This document shows, piece by piece, positions 1 to 12,402 of a stretch of 64,000 nucleotides of DNA. The stretch comes from Druceiella hillmani (Eukaryota > Arthropoda > Insecta > Lepidoptera > Hepialidae): assembly GCA_039881145.1 (NCBI GenBank), contig JAYKKI010000016.1:10468501-10532500 (forward strand), given 5' to 3'. The notes beneath the pieces were generated by a model. The model did not search any database. It saw only the letters and a program-made list of their open reading frames with translations, and was not told where the DNA came from. The position numbers and the translations under genes are program-made. Each line of letters begins with the position of its first letter. Position 1 is the first letter of the stretch.

Positions 1-1582
1 AGCTCATATCAAAAAGTGTAACTCATTACATTTAATATAATTTTAGTGACGTCCCAAACGGATAAGTACAATATTAAGCGTAGAACAAAAAACCATATAA
101 TTTAATAAAACCAGATATATTTCAAAATATTCACATAATTAGATGACGTAAATAAACGAAAACAGTCCGTAACTTTTAGCGTTTCCTTTCCAATGCTCAT
201 TTGTAGCCAAAGTCACTGCAATAAAAAGAAATGGAACTAAAAAATTAACTATTCATTAAGTCACGCAAAGATATTTATACAACAGGGAACCACCTGATTC
301 AGTGGAGAAAATTAACCCCTACATTTTATAAACGGAAGTACGGGCAAGCGTTTGAAAATATAGGCAGAGGTGTTAGTACGTTTTATACAAGTTTTTTTTT
401 AATCTTACCTTAATATAATAATGACAACATGTTCATAATTTATCAAACATTTATTTATCCATTCAATCATTACCTAAAGTTTTTCCAAATGTTATTTCGA
501 TAATAAAATAAATTCTATTCCAATTGAAGACACATTAACAGGCATAAAAACTATTAAAATTTTATGTATTATCGATATTTGTAGCTTTACGAATTTCACT
601 ACATTTGCTAGCGAGAAGATGCCGTTGTATGGCGCTTATCTAGAAATTTTCTTGGAGAGCTCATAAATAAAAAAAAATTACTTGTATGTTAAATGTATAT
701 AGCTTTAAATTTTATTTTTAACTATGATAACATTTTAATTTTTTTTTATTTTTATGCTTGAGATCTATTGCTGTTAAATATAGTTTTTATTTATACTATT
801 GATAATACTTGAGTGTTAAGTGATTATTTATGAAAGTTTTGATTATTGAAATTGTGTTCCAAATGTTTGTTCTTATTAGAATAAATGCAAAAAAAATTAA
901 CAAACGTTAGCTATACTAATATTTTCCTTTATTTAACATTCCTAAAATCATTTCAAGACAAAAAGTTAGTCAATGTGATGACAACCGTCAAAAAAATTTA
1001 GTAAATTATAAATAATTATCAAAATATAGAGATGTCCTTCAAAACAATATATTCAAAGTAATGTAAACCCTGGTAATTATACTTAGAATTTATAGCCTGA
1101 TAGTTAACAAAACAAATGAAGAATTATTTAGCTTATTTCGTCTTTGCAGTTTAATAAATGATTAAAAATATTTGTTATTAACAAATTTATATATGTTCCA
1201 ACAATCTCGAAAGCTCAGAACTTAAATGTATATAAGTCTAATCACACGGATGAAGCCGCTGGCAAAACGTTGTAATATTGTGTAACATACAAAACCAACC
1301 AAAATATATTGCATATCAAGATAGGAAATAAATAGGGAACTAAAAAAGGGCGCTCTTTGGAAAGTATTAAAATACAACTGTTAATAATTAATGTCATTTC
1401 AGAGGGGTTTTAAAACAGAAAACACACTGTGGATATAAGATTTATACGGGAATAAAAGTTATTCTCTACTTGATGCTATACCAATAATGGTGAAAGACCA
1501 CACATAAGTCACTGTAGAAGTTTGTTCAGTTTTTCGTTTTTTAAAGCAACTCGAAGTACTTAGGAATAGTGAATATACTCAC
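1..1582. other. A+T-rich sequence, probably intron or spacer
   Basis: I see no convincing exon, RNA gene or transposon here. Minus-strand 3' splice-like sites occur but none opens onto a coding-like frame with a donor. If the exon at 1583-1651 is real, its donor opens into this stretch, so at least the right-hand part would be intron. Confidence 0.4.
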
Positions 1583-1651
1583 AAAGCGCTTCTTGCGATT
1601 TCGTCGCTTTTCCGGTTTGGCAGAAAATTTAATATTCCATATTTTTTTAAG
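1583..1651 (-). CDS. Short internal exon, 23 codons, probably of the same gene
   Basis: This 69-base segment is bounded on the minus strand by an excellent 3' splice site (a 16-base pyrimidine run ending in TTTCAG) and a consensus 5' splice site (CTTT|GTGAGT). It is open in one frame for exactly 23 codons and encodes a strongly basic peptide, KIWNIKFSAKPEKRRNRKKR plus flanking residues, typical of a cytoplasmic or nucleic-acid-facing basic patch. Its length is a multiple of three, so it could be skipped without a frameshift. Frame and strand agree with the exon at 6554-6807 if that exon uses its GTAGGT donor. I do not recognise the protein. The splice sites are direct observations; joining the exons is inference. 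Confidence 0.62.
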
Positions 1652-4600
1652 CTGAAAGAAGAAAAAAAAATGTAATAAAACCTCACACTAAACTTTCAAG
1701 GAAATATAATTTTATTAATAAAAATCAAATTTGTCTTTTATTCTATATATTATCTACATATCATAATCTTAACATTTAAATTTAAGCTCTACTAACTATA
1801 ACGCTTATTTGATGGCAACGTGATACAATTTAATATCATTCTTGATTCACAACACATCATAATACATACGAGTTTAGATTTAATTTGAGATATTATCATT
1901 TTATACTCGTAATTACTCATTTTCCTTATGAATGTCAATAAATTTTCAATCAAATTTATTAGATTCAAATACGGTTTACAAAACAGCCCCATAAATGTAG
2001 ACCCCTTTTTATAAAATAAAATTGTACGTGGAGGCGATAGTAAATTCTATCCACTTATAATTTTTTTGCAATTATTGTATTTCAATAAATATTTCAAGTA
2101 ATCTTCTTTTTATTTAATTCTATAAATTGATACCGTTTGAATCTAAACCCATTTAACGTTATCAGTTCTTTACCTTAGACCAAAGGTTTAATTATTATAT
2201 TATAATATCAGATTTTCAAATTATAGGGGATTAAATATTTTTTAATAAACTAATTAATTGTGTTAAGATTAGATTAGCGTTACTCATCTAAAATTCGTCA
2301 TAAATTATTTTATTATTTCTCCAAGATGATAAATGGACTTCATATTAGTCCGAATGGTTGCTAACATCCATAAATATATTAACATGTGGAACACGTCAAC
2401 GCTCGTAACCAAATTCCTTCACGCAAAAGAGCTTCCACTTGGAGTGTGGCCTGGTTTACGTGTTATTGATATTTAAAATATTTCACACACTTTACTTGTA
2501 AGTTACAATAAATTTAGACAGTAAATATTAGGTAATTTGTGGCAAAAACGCAATAAAATAATGTTTTTAAACTTAAATTGATAATGAACCATGCTATTTT
2601 GAATATAAATTTAAGAGATCGGTAAATTTAAATATATGGATTCACAGCCTTACGTTAGAATCGAAATAAATTTATTTTGGACATTAAAATTCAAATTAAA
2701 AATTAGCATATGACGTAAACAGTTTTTACTTGTTCGAATGAGGTTTGTGGTAGTATTTTTCCCGATGATAATTTTTGACTTCTGCTAGATTGCAGCAATG
2801 GTTATAAAGAAAAATATTGGTTTAAAGGTTCAGTGTTAAAAAATATTAAAAAAAATTATACTTTTTGACCACTTTGGTGTATCCAAATAAAATATTTTCC
2901 GTAATATACAAATAAACGACGTAAAGTATACGTAATTTCATTTTATTTTAAAACACATTAGCAATAATATTGTATTGGCATAAATAGAAAGCGAAGATAT
3001 TTCACCGAGCAAAACTAATTATTTTCTTTCATTTTATGAGGCTAGAGTAGATTGTAATTTAAATTCTGAGCTTATGTTAAGATATAAAATACGTAAATAT
3101 TATTGTTTTGAAAACAATGTAAATAATCTAAATCCTCGAAATAAAAGTATGAACAAAAACGACGTTTAAGAATTATGTTCCCTTGATAATAATTATGTAC
3201 ATTTCAAATATAAAATGGTTCAAACATATGATTTAAAGTTTGTATTGGATTACAAAATGCTAGGTAAAAAAAAATTGAAAAACCCACTCATTATGTGGTC
3301 TAAATCACGATAGACATGCTAACTATGATAAATATGACGATATCAAAATGCAACCATACAATATTTTATTTTGGAAATGACAATTTAATTTCACATCTGT
3401 CAACGTTGTCATTTTTAAAACTCTTGTATAATTCATTTACACTTTACCAAAATAATTTTTTCTACATTTTTTTTATCAAAACTTACTCCAAAATTACAAA
3501 AAGCTGTTCTAAAAATATGGTCTATCAAAATACACTATGGCCTATTCATGAGGGCGGACGTGAATTTGGAATAAAATTTTAGGTGAATTTCGTAAACAGC
3601 TCTTTAAATAAAAGAATGTTTAATCATTAATTCATCAAACATTTCAATAAAACTTAATCTATGACTTAGAACAACTAAGGAAAGTATAGAAACGCATATA
3701 TAGAATATATATATTTTGAATGACCATTAAAAGAAATGAATTTGTATTTGACGCTAGTCTAGGACCTTATGGTGAAATTAGAAAAATCACACAAGGAAAA
3801 CTATTTTAAATTTACTTTTGATATAGCATTTAAAGTACAAAAACAAAGTACAATTTACAAGTACAATTAAAATATATAAAAAGAAACAATCTGATCGCAC
3901 TGGTTACTCGATCAAATTTTATATTCCTATCGCATTCCAAATTGGTACGAATGAGGTCAGCCTAATGGTGCCTATAACATTGCACTAATGTGAGGGTAAT
4001 ATGCGAGTTAAGTTGTGAATTGGTCGGAATTCTAGTTTATCTTTCTCCATAATTATTGCTTTAGTTCTCAGCAAAAATTATTACCCCAAGTAACATTAAG
4101 AAACTTAAAATTGAGTGAATATGAAATATTACGTAATTTAAATTCGTATTTTGTTAATATAAATGCAAGTATAAATCAAATTTTTAAAAAATTATTAGTT
4201 CGCGTCTTTTGAAACTCAGTTTTTTTTATTAACTTTATTACTTGTCTTGCAATAAGCCTACTTTTTATGTCCTATTTCATATACTTGTTGTAAGACCCAG
4301 CATCTTCCTACCATCTTAACTGTATATACACCCTTTAAACTAAATCTAAGCACCACATTGCACATTTTGATTTTAGTGTTTATAATGCCAAATATGCAAT
4401 GACGTACAGTATATTTTTATTAATATTAACTTGTTGTAGCATTCATTATTTTTGTTCTTACTGTGGTTAAACGTCCGTATACGTATTGCTTTAATTTTTA
4501 TTAACTTTTTGAATATAGGGAGTTTTGAGAAGTTGGTACAGCTAGAATTGTTATTTCGGGAACCGTTCAACAATATGACAAAGAAATTTTTAATTTGACG

Positions 4601-6553
4601 GGCATTTTTTATTTTCTTAATCATTTAACAATCAAAACTATCTAATCAGAATGAAAGATATAATCGATTTTTCTTATTACTGAACATTCAAGGCCGAATA
4701 AGATATTCGGTGCAAACCGTTACGTCTCAATTGATAATAACGCGCGGCGTCCGATATAGTGCATTGCAGGATGCAACCCTTGCCTAAGGAATTAAATAGT
4801 GTATCTTGAAATCGGAAAATGATGTGAAAAAATATTGATTGTAATTTTCCTACTTTATTATCATTAACTTATAGAAACCGGCTCGATATAACAATTTAAC
4901 AACATATGGCGTACATACTGATATAAATTTAAATACTTTCTGGCTATATTAAATTTTTTCCGTATTTACGAATACATGTCCAAACGAATTGGTTGACGAG
5001 CACATATTTTATTTTATTGATAAGAATATTGGAGGTTTCGTCCTTTTTATATAAGTAATAGACATTATTTCCTACTGAAGCCGGAAATACCAGTGTCGAT
5101 ATTTTGATATAGTATAACTATATAACTAGAATAGTCGGTTATATACCAAGGGCTTTATTTTCATGGTACAAGGAAGTTATAACCAATTTCTGTGTTATTA
5201 TTGAAATAAATTTATTTACGTTTAGTTTGTCTTATATATTACTATGAATATAAGATTAATGTGGACCAAATATCATGTGAATTAAAATAACGATAGAATT
5301 TTATTAAATAATCCTAAAAATATGTTTAATTTTAACGAAACTTGTCATTGGAATTCTGCATATTTCTGGCTCTTAACTAATACCTCGTATGTCGCGTAAT
5401 GTAAACTACAGGGGGAATAAACACACAGGCTACTTGTTGTCAAGTAATCAAAAAAATTCCTGAAGCTTAGTGTCCACATTGGATTAATTTTCATAAGGTT
5501 CCTACTTAACCACCTTATAATTTATTGGGATATGTTACACTAGCATCAGACTAGAGATAAATCTCGGTGCCTTAACCTAACTGTACAGGAGTTAAGTCGG
5601 GGGTTAAAGCTAATATAGAATGAATGAGAAGATTCATTAGATAAATTAATGGACCTGCCTTATCAATTCATCACCGAAAAATCGTAATGTATTAAGCACG
5701 AAAAAATTTGTATTATTTTGGTTACAGCAGATTCAAGTTATGTGTACGGTACATTCAGATAAATGTTTATATTTAAGGGTATATTGTATTTCTATTAAAC
5801 TATTAAGTAATATTAGTTTTTCAGATCGTTAATATATTGTCTCTAAATATTTCACAGGCGTAAAGACATGATATATATTTAAAAAATGTTAATATCTGTA
5901 AAATTATAGGATCTAGGATAATTGCTACAGCTTTTCCGTTATTTTCCAATGAGATTTGTTCAATCCCATGTTTTGATAATTTTTGGCTCATTAGTTTCGA
6001 AAATAGGGGGGAAAATGCTTTCAAATTTTCTTTAATTTTTTTTTATATGCAAATGAAAAGAATTAAAAAATTATTTTTAATATTTTTCGTCACAAGCCCT
6101 TTTAAATGATATCTCGCATGACGTAAAACTTAAAAAAAATTTAAAGTTTGTTTTTATTCTTTTCTAGTCGGCTCATTAATACATTTTACGAAACATATTT
6201 TTTTCCCTATTTTTCACTATATAACGGAAGACACAATATATTCAATTAGGAAAAAATATTTTTGAGATCCTTATAATTAGCGTAATTTTCCCTAAAAGTT
6301 TCCAAATTAATTATTTGGAATTTTACCTGATATATAAGGGTTAATAAATTTTATTACTATACCAAATTTTAAGCTTCTCCCTCAGATTCTGAGAAAAACG
6401 GCTGTGACGCGTGAACGGACAGACAGTGATCTTATGAGAGTTCTATTTTTTTCTTTTGAAGTACGGAACTTAACAAAAAATGTATCTGTAAATGAAATAT
6501 TTTGCTATGAACGGATGAATTCAATACTAGATATAGATAAACATTTTACCTAC
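1652..6553. other. Probable intron between the two minus-strand exons
   Basis: The stretch is A+T-rich with short random ORFs only. A slightly richer patch at 2395-2455 is open for about 24 minus-strand codons but lacks a pyrimidine tract before it and a donor after it, so I did not call it. Another richer patch at 4740-4795 shows no frame or repeat I recognise. No transposon protein remnants were found. Confidence 0.4.
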
Positions 6554-6807
6554 TTTCATATGCTTATTTCTCTCTTTCTTCTCGAAATCTAACTGCTTCT
6601 GTAGATCATCAGCATTGTCCATATACTTGTTTTTGTATTTATTAGGCTCACTCACTACTATTGGCTCTGGATCAACGTTGATTGTCTCATCCCTGTTGTG
6701 ACTCTCACCGCGTATGAAGTTAGTCGCTCGACCAAACGGATGCCACAAGTACTCGACTTCGTAAATTCGGTATGCCGCTTCGTTGCCCTGGTTCGCTTCG
6801 ATTATTT
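6554..6807 (-). CDS. Internal exon of an unrecognised protein-coding gene
   Basis: The minus strand is open across this interval and clearly richer in G+C than its surroundings, with an ordinary-looking protein: about 85 residues including EVEYLWHPFGRATNFIRGES, then a proline- and acid-containing stretch (INVDPEPIVVSEPN), then a charged, probably helical tail (DDLQKQLDFEKKERNKHMK). It begins directly after a good 3' splice site (AATTTACAG preceded by a T-rich tract; AG at 6809-6808). It ends at a GT donor. GTAGGT gives an end at 6554 in phase 0; an alternative AG|GTAAAA donor gives 6550 in phase 1. The first two bases complete a split codon. I do not recognise the family. Phase 0 at the 3' end matches the exon at 1583-1651 on the same strand, so the two probably lie in one gene with an intron of about 4.9 kb, although unseen exons may lie between. 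No start codon is assigned because this is an internal exon. Confidence 0.72.
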
Positions 6808-9800
6808 CTGTAAATTAAATATTGATCTTTGTTCCATATTGTATTTATTATTAAATTTTAAATTAAGAAATAATGAAAAATAAATACGCCCACATAGTGG
6901 ATTTGGTAAAAAGTAAATATTAATTTAACAAAATATCAATAAATAATAAAATATCTAAACACTCCCACTACTTCTAAATATAAAAAATATACACCTTATA
7001 ATAAAATTCGGCCTGGCCATGTACACTCCAAATAATAAAAATTAGATGAAAAACGTAACTTCCATTTAATCAGTTTTGACCGAGTAAAATCGCGAAAATT
7101 ATTATAATTCTTTTGCTATGATATGTAGACTTGACGTTTTCGACTCTTTTTATTTTGAAATGCAGTGCCAGTTTCCCACAGTTATATTTAATTCACTTTT
7201 CTTCCTAAATAGAGAACATTCCGACCAGAAAAACATATTCTGCTTTGACGTGTTTCATATCGAAATATAAAAATATATTATTAGACTAAAGTACGTATAA
7301 TGATTTTGAAAAAATACACTATTTCAAAACTATCTTTACCATATCTGCTTTCTATCGAAATTTTCTTGCTATGTATAGTAATATATTCTTTAACTATGGT
7401 AAAATAAAGTCGTTTTGGAAACAGACTCCTTTAAATATTGTATTTACTGACTATTTTAAATTTATATTTAGACTACTTTAAATATATTTACATCAAATAC
7501 GCTTTCCATAAAATTTACCACCCAGTTTTTTATCACAAACAAGAACCAATGTCATATTATTTTTTTCAAAATTCAATAAGATCGAGATTTTACTCAGTCC
7601 ATGTTAATCCACTAAATTCGAGTCTGGGTATCATAAATTAATGATGATAAGTCAGAAAACACTCAAAACCTTTCAAGAACTTTTCAATAAAAAAATGTTT
7701 AAGTCACAAACAAATAAAAATACGTACCAAATCATATCGTTCAATTAAAAATAATATAAGACACCGGTGTGTCGTCTTATTTTATCTGATGCTTTTTATA
7801 ATGTTTGTTATCTTAAAGTGAGATTTTTAAAAACTCATTCCGAACATATTTTTTTAACATTTAAATCTAATGAAAAACTTATTAATTTATTAAAAATTAA
7901 TTAATATTATAATATATTTATTACAAATTATAATTATTAAATTTATTGTTACCATTTCCATTTAAAACAAACAGGTGTACTAGAAGGAACATAAAAGACT
8001 TCAGGGACATTTTGATAAAATTCTGTCCTCCTAAGCACCCATCTATATGTAACTCTCACCCTTCCTGGAAATAGGAGAAATATAAATTAAAGTTTTTCAA
8101 ATAAAATTGTCTACCAAAGACGAATGAAATGAATTCCTTTAAGAATTCAAATTCCAAATTCCAAGAAACTTTTTTGTGGATTTTGTAAAAATTGCTTCGT
8201 CTAATGTTACACTTCAGTAACGATATGGTATCCAAAATTTTCCCAAAATAAATGGGATCTACCGCCATTCTTTATCACCGCATTCAAGCAAACAAGAACT
8301 CATTTGGACACTTTAATTTTATTTTTACTCAGACATACTTATTGATAAAAATTCAATATCAAAAGAAGCATAATTGTAAAAAGCTCAAATTCACATATTC
8401 GTATTGAGTGACGCTTATTTCATTTGAATATATTATTTAAACCACAACATATTTTGTAATTTAACAAAAACCCTGTAAAATTTTATCATTACGATACCAT
8501 TACTATTTTACTTCTGAAATCATGAAAACTTATTCACGCAGCGCCACAACACATACAACGAATCGATGTTTCTGTGTCATTTGCCATTTCTGATAATTAT
8601 GAAATATCGTAGATACTACAGTTACATATTCTGTCAAATTATAATATCACCGGAAACGTTATTCCATAAGGGATAAGCAGGGATCCAAATTACATTTCGC
8701 CACGGCTGTCCAAGAATAATAATTAATATATTCCGCCACATATTTACAGTGAACTTAGTGCGAAACTTCGATAGGGTAACTCGTGGGAATCTTAATGAGT
8801 TGATATACACAAAACTTATTCAACTAATTAAAGTTGGAAGATAACTCCATTATGAATAGGGTAAGGAAATTTTCCAAGGGTGCTATCAAAGACATGTAGA
8901 TACATAAGGAAGTAAATATTGTGTTAAACATAACGGAAACATTAGTGCATTAATATGTTTATTTGTAATACTTGAGACGAGGATATTGTTAAAGGGTTTA
9001 AGATTGGGTTTGAGGAATTTGCGTTTTCTTAGGGTTTAATATTGATGCATAATGAAATAATTTTGGTTGAAGGAAATAAATGTAAGAGCATTTAGACTTT
9101 AGCGACTAAAAGAGCTATATTATCAGCTAATTTAAAAACTAGAATGTGATTTCGATTTTAATAGCCAGCACCAAATTTGAACTGAGAAAAATTACAAAAG
9201 ATTTAATTTAAAGATAAGCAGTAAAATTTACTAAATAAAATGTATAACATTAAAACCAATTATTGTTTGTTAGTTAACTATTAGTGTTGTATTAAATATC
9301 ATTGGGTTGGAACATGTCTAAATCTACATAAATAAATAAAACAAAATACCATAGAATCATCTTGAAACCCTGTAATTATAAAGTCTAAAACTTGAAATTT
9401 GAAAGGTATTTTAAAAATTAAACCTCTAACAATAAGAAATTCGAGACTGAATTTTGTATCAGCGGTTTGCTTATTTCGAACTTACAGTCATGTAAATTCA
9501 TATGGATGGCAAACAAATTAATCTTTTCAAACCTTTGTTAAAAATTTTCCAAAGGTTTGAAAAGATGGATGACCTAAAATGTGTTTGCCCAAACAAAAAA
9601 CACATTAATATTTTTTCCCATTAATTTATAAAATTTATTACCGCATTCAAACTAAAAAGGTTTATAAGGAATTTTGCTTAAAAAAACGAATTCCAATATA
9701 TGTAACTATTTTATTTAAGGTAATGTTTTTCAAATATAGTTCCCCAAAAATCTCTTTTCCTATTCCTTTTATGTAATTTGTTTGTATTTCTTTTGAGCAT

Positions 9801-12270
9801 ATTTGATATTTGCTCATGAAGAAATAAAAGACAAATCTAATCGGGAAAACTGTTACAAGAAATTAGTATTACATAAAATCATATCAAATTTACAATACAG
9901 CGTGACGCAAAGCTTTGTGAATATATAAAAATTTTATAAAAATAAATTTGTCATTAAAACTTACATCCAATTTCAATATTCACGAAATTTTGGTTTCTAT
10001 CTACTCAAATACGTCAAAACGAACTTCAAACTCATCATGGCGTGCTAATACTAAACGAATAAACTGGAAGTCATAATTCAAAATAATCTTACTTTTAAAT
10101 ATAGCATTTCATTATAAATGGCCATATCGAATTTAATAAATGGTAATATTATACATGTTTTTTTGTTTCAAAACCAATACACATGTTGTAAGCTATTGTA
10201 TAAAATGAAAAGAAACAAAAAATACTGAATGTTTATTGAAGTAGGTGCAAAAAGGATTCTTTAGTTATGTTCAAAGAATAATTTACGGACTATAAATTCA
10301 TACATGTTGTAAAATAAAAATTTAGGAAACATTATGAGTAGTAATTTTTATATTTAAATAGTTTGTTTGATTTTAAAAAGTCCTTCTCGTCAAATTTAGT
10401 AAACATTATGAAATACATGAAAAAATGTCGAGTTACATTTTTTTTATTGAAGCAAATCCATTAGTTTAATTTGTTTTAAAGAATTATAATCGGCAGATAG
10501 TAAAATTTGGGTGCTGTGGCAATAATGAGATGAATAAATAAAATTTGAACCTTATTAATATAATTTCACTGAAAACTAAATTTAAAATTTTGTTAATAAA
10601 TTTTCAGTATTTTGGCTATATCATACTGATGTATTTGTTTTGAAGTGTGTTCTCTGTTATACTTTAAAAAGTTAGTAATTTAAATTAAATTATCCAGAAG
10701 CCTATTAAAGACGCAACTGTTAATAAAAATGTCTGTGCTTTAGTAATTAGGATAAAACTAGAATTCATTTATTACACTTTACTAGTGAAAAAATAATTAT
10801 TCTTAAAAAAAGTAATTAAAAAGTGTAGGATATATTATGTATGTTTTAAATAATTCTTTATATTTAAATGTTTGTTTACTTATTAGTATAAAACCAATTT
10901 TAAACCTATATTACTACTGGGTCTATTTCAAAATCGACTTTATGTAGGAAGCTATAGTACGGTTGTGATATTATCCATATCCTGGGTTTAAATAAAAAAT
11001 GCATAAAAAGGCTAAACACCTAATAGTAAAAAATACGAAAGAAATAATATTAATATTGTTGAATAGATAATTAGAATTACTTTTAAATATGCATTTGTAC
11101 ATAATTCCAAACGTACCTGGTAGATTATTTTAATAGGCCTATTAATTACTTCGAGCTGACTGCACTGATTTAAGTTAATCGGTTCATTCTTATTCTGCTT
11201 TAACTTTTTGAGTTTAATGTAATTATTTTGTTTAAATGATCATTATATTGGTTTGATAAAAATTAACATACTCTTTCAATAGTTATTTAGGGCTTGAAAA
11301 TCATATAATATTTTTGTAAGTAGACAATTTGACTTAAATATTTTTCCATTCTTTGCTCATTTTTTTATAATTTTAAAATAAATTTCTTTGTACTAAGTAA
11401 TATAAAAAGAGAAAAGTCACGAATAAACGATAATTTTATATGTCATATAATTTAACAATAAAACATGAAACATGTTATTCCAATTCAGAAAAAGTGCTAT
11501 ATGTGTAATAAATTAATGCGAAAAAAATATAAATTTTTCTGGATACAAAACTAGCCTAAAATTATTTATATTTTATTTATAATATACAATTCGATATATT
11601 ATTATAGAACCCAATTTCATCAAAATACACCTAGTAGATTTTGTGTTATTGACGAATAAATTACAGAGAGACAAAGTTCCATAAACATTTTTTTGGCTTC
11701 TATTATCTTTCTTTACGTTAAATTAATTACTATTTTTCAATCATTTTGGTGTACAGGATTCAGTTTGTTTTATTTTATTATACGTATAACTTCATTTTGA
11801 AAATTATCACTTTTTTCATGTCATATTTAGTTTGATTTTCATTTTGCAATACAAAATTTTCATACATATTTTTATCAAAGATATTCATGACGAGAAATGT
11901 CACAGTATTTTAGCTGCCTAAAATGGTTATGCAATATTTTGAAATACCACATTTCGATAAGTTAGTACCGACGCAATTTTGAAAGAGAGACTCGCAGATA
12001 GTCAAGCGATTAGGAATGACACGCGATTCAAAAATAATGAGATCTTCAGTTATTTGATTTTAGAGCCACAATAGCAAATAACAACCGCCCCTTCATTTTA
12101 CCTAATTATCAAGTTTACCTAAGCGGTGACATGGAATTTCCTCTTATTATGCAAATTTGTGTTATTTTTTATACAATATTTTTGACAATTAATGAACAAA
12201 AAGTAATGTGAAATTTCTTGCAACATGCCTATTTAATTAAAAAAGTTATTATCTGAATACTTTAAAATTA
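6808..12270. other. A+T-rich spacer or intron
   Basis: No coding exon or transposon protein is recognisable. The only clear structure is the inverted repeat at 9508-9589, listed separately. If the 6554-6807 exon is real, its acceptor faces this stretch, so upstream exons of that gene should lie to the right, here or beyond. Confidence 0.4.
9508..9589. repeat. Inverted repeat with perfect 17-bp core arms
   Basis: Arms at 9521-9537 (ATCTTTTCAAACCTTTG) and 9550-9566 are perfect reverse complements around a 12-base A+T loop. The pairing resumes outside with GGCAAACA at 9508-9515 and TGTTTGCC at 9582-9589, separated from the core by unequal spacers. The layout resembles the stem of a small foldback element or MITE. 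No target-site duplication is evident. Confidence 0.65.
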
Positions 12271-12402
12271 CAATTAAATGAAACTACGTGATGTAGTATT
12301 AATTCTACTTTCTTTAATTTCTTTACCACGACCTAGGTTTCGTTGTATTGCAACATCTTCAGGTGGGATATTAGTTAAGATTAACGCCAAATATATTCAA
12401 CA
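12271..12402 (-). mobile_element. Solo terminal fragment of a Penelope-like element (copy A)
   Basis: This sequence is shared with the fragments at 15228-15425 and 23045-23160: a stretch ending in ACTACGTGATG on the plus strand, a T-rich segment ending TTTACCACGACCTAGG, then CATCTTCAGGTGGG. The 23-kb copy adjoins Penelope-like reverse transcriptase and GIY-YIG coding remnants, which identifies the family. Orientation is taken from that copy. After the ribozyme motif copy A continues into ATTAACGCCAAATATATTCA, a segment also seen inverted beside the 23-kb copy. No coding sequence accompanies this copy. Confidence 0.6.
12323..12368 (-). ncRNA. Hammerhead ribozyme motif, intact core (copy A)
   Basis: Read on the minus strand the segment gives, in order: stem I strand CCAC; CUGAAGA (fits the core CUGANGA); one U; stem II GUUG, loop CAAUA, CAAC; GAAA; a very short stem III CCUAGG; UC at the cleavage position; and stem I strand GUGG. 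Stem I pairs perfectly (CCAC/GUGG) and stem II perfectly (GUUG/CAAC). ACCUAGGU around stem III is self-complementary. Hammerhead motifs of type I with minimal helix III are established features of Penelope-like retroelements, where the short helix can favour a dimeric ribozyme. The extra U before stem II is unusual and could lower activity. Confidence 0.6.

Noticed and set aside
2395..2455. Possible minus-strand exon (QATLQVEALLREGIW)
   Set aside because: The preceding CAG lacks a pyrimidine tract and there is no donor before the stop; a chance open stretch cannot be excluded.
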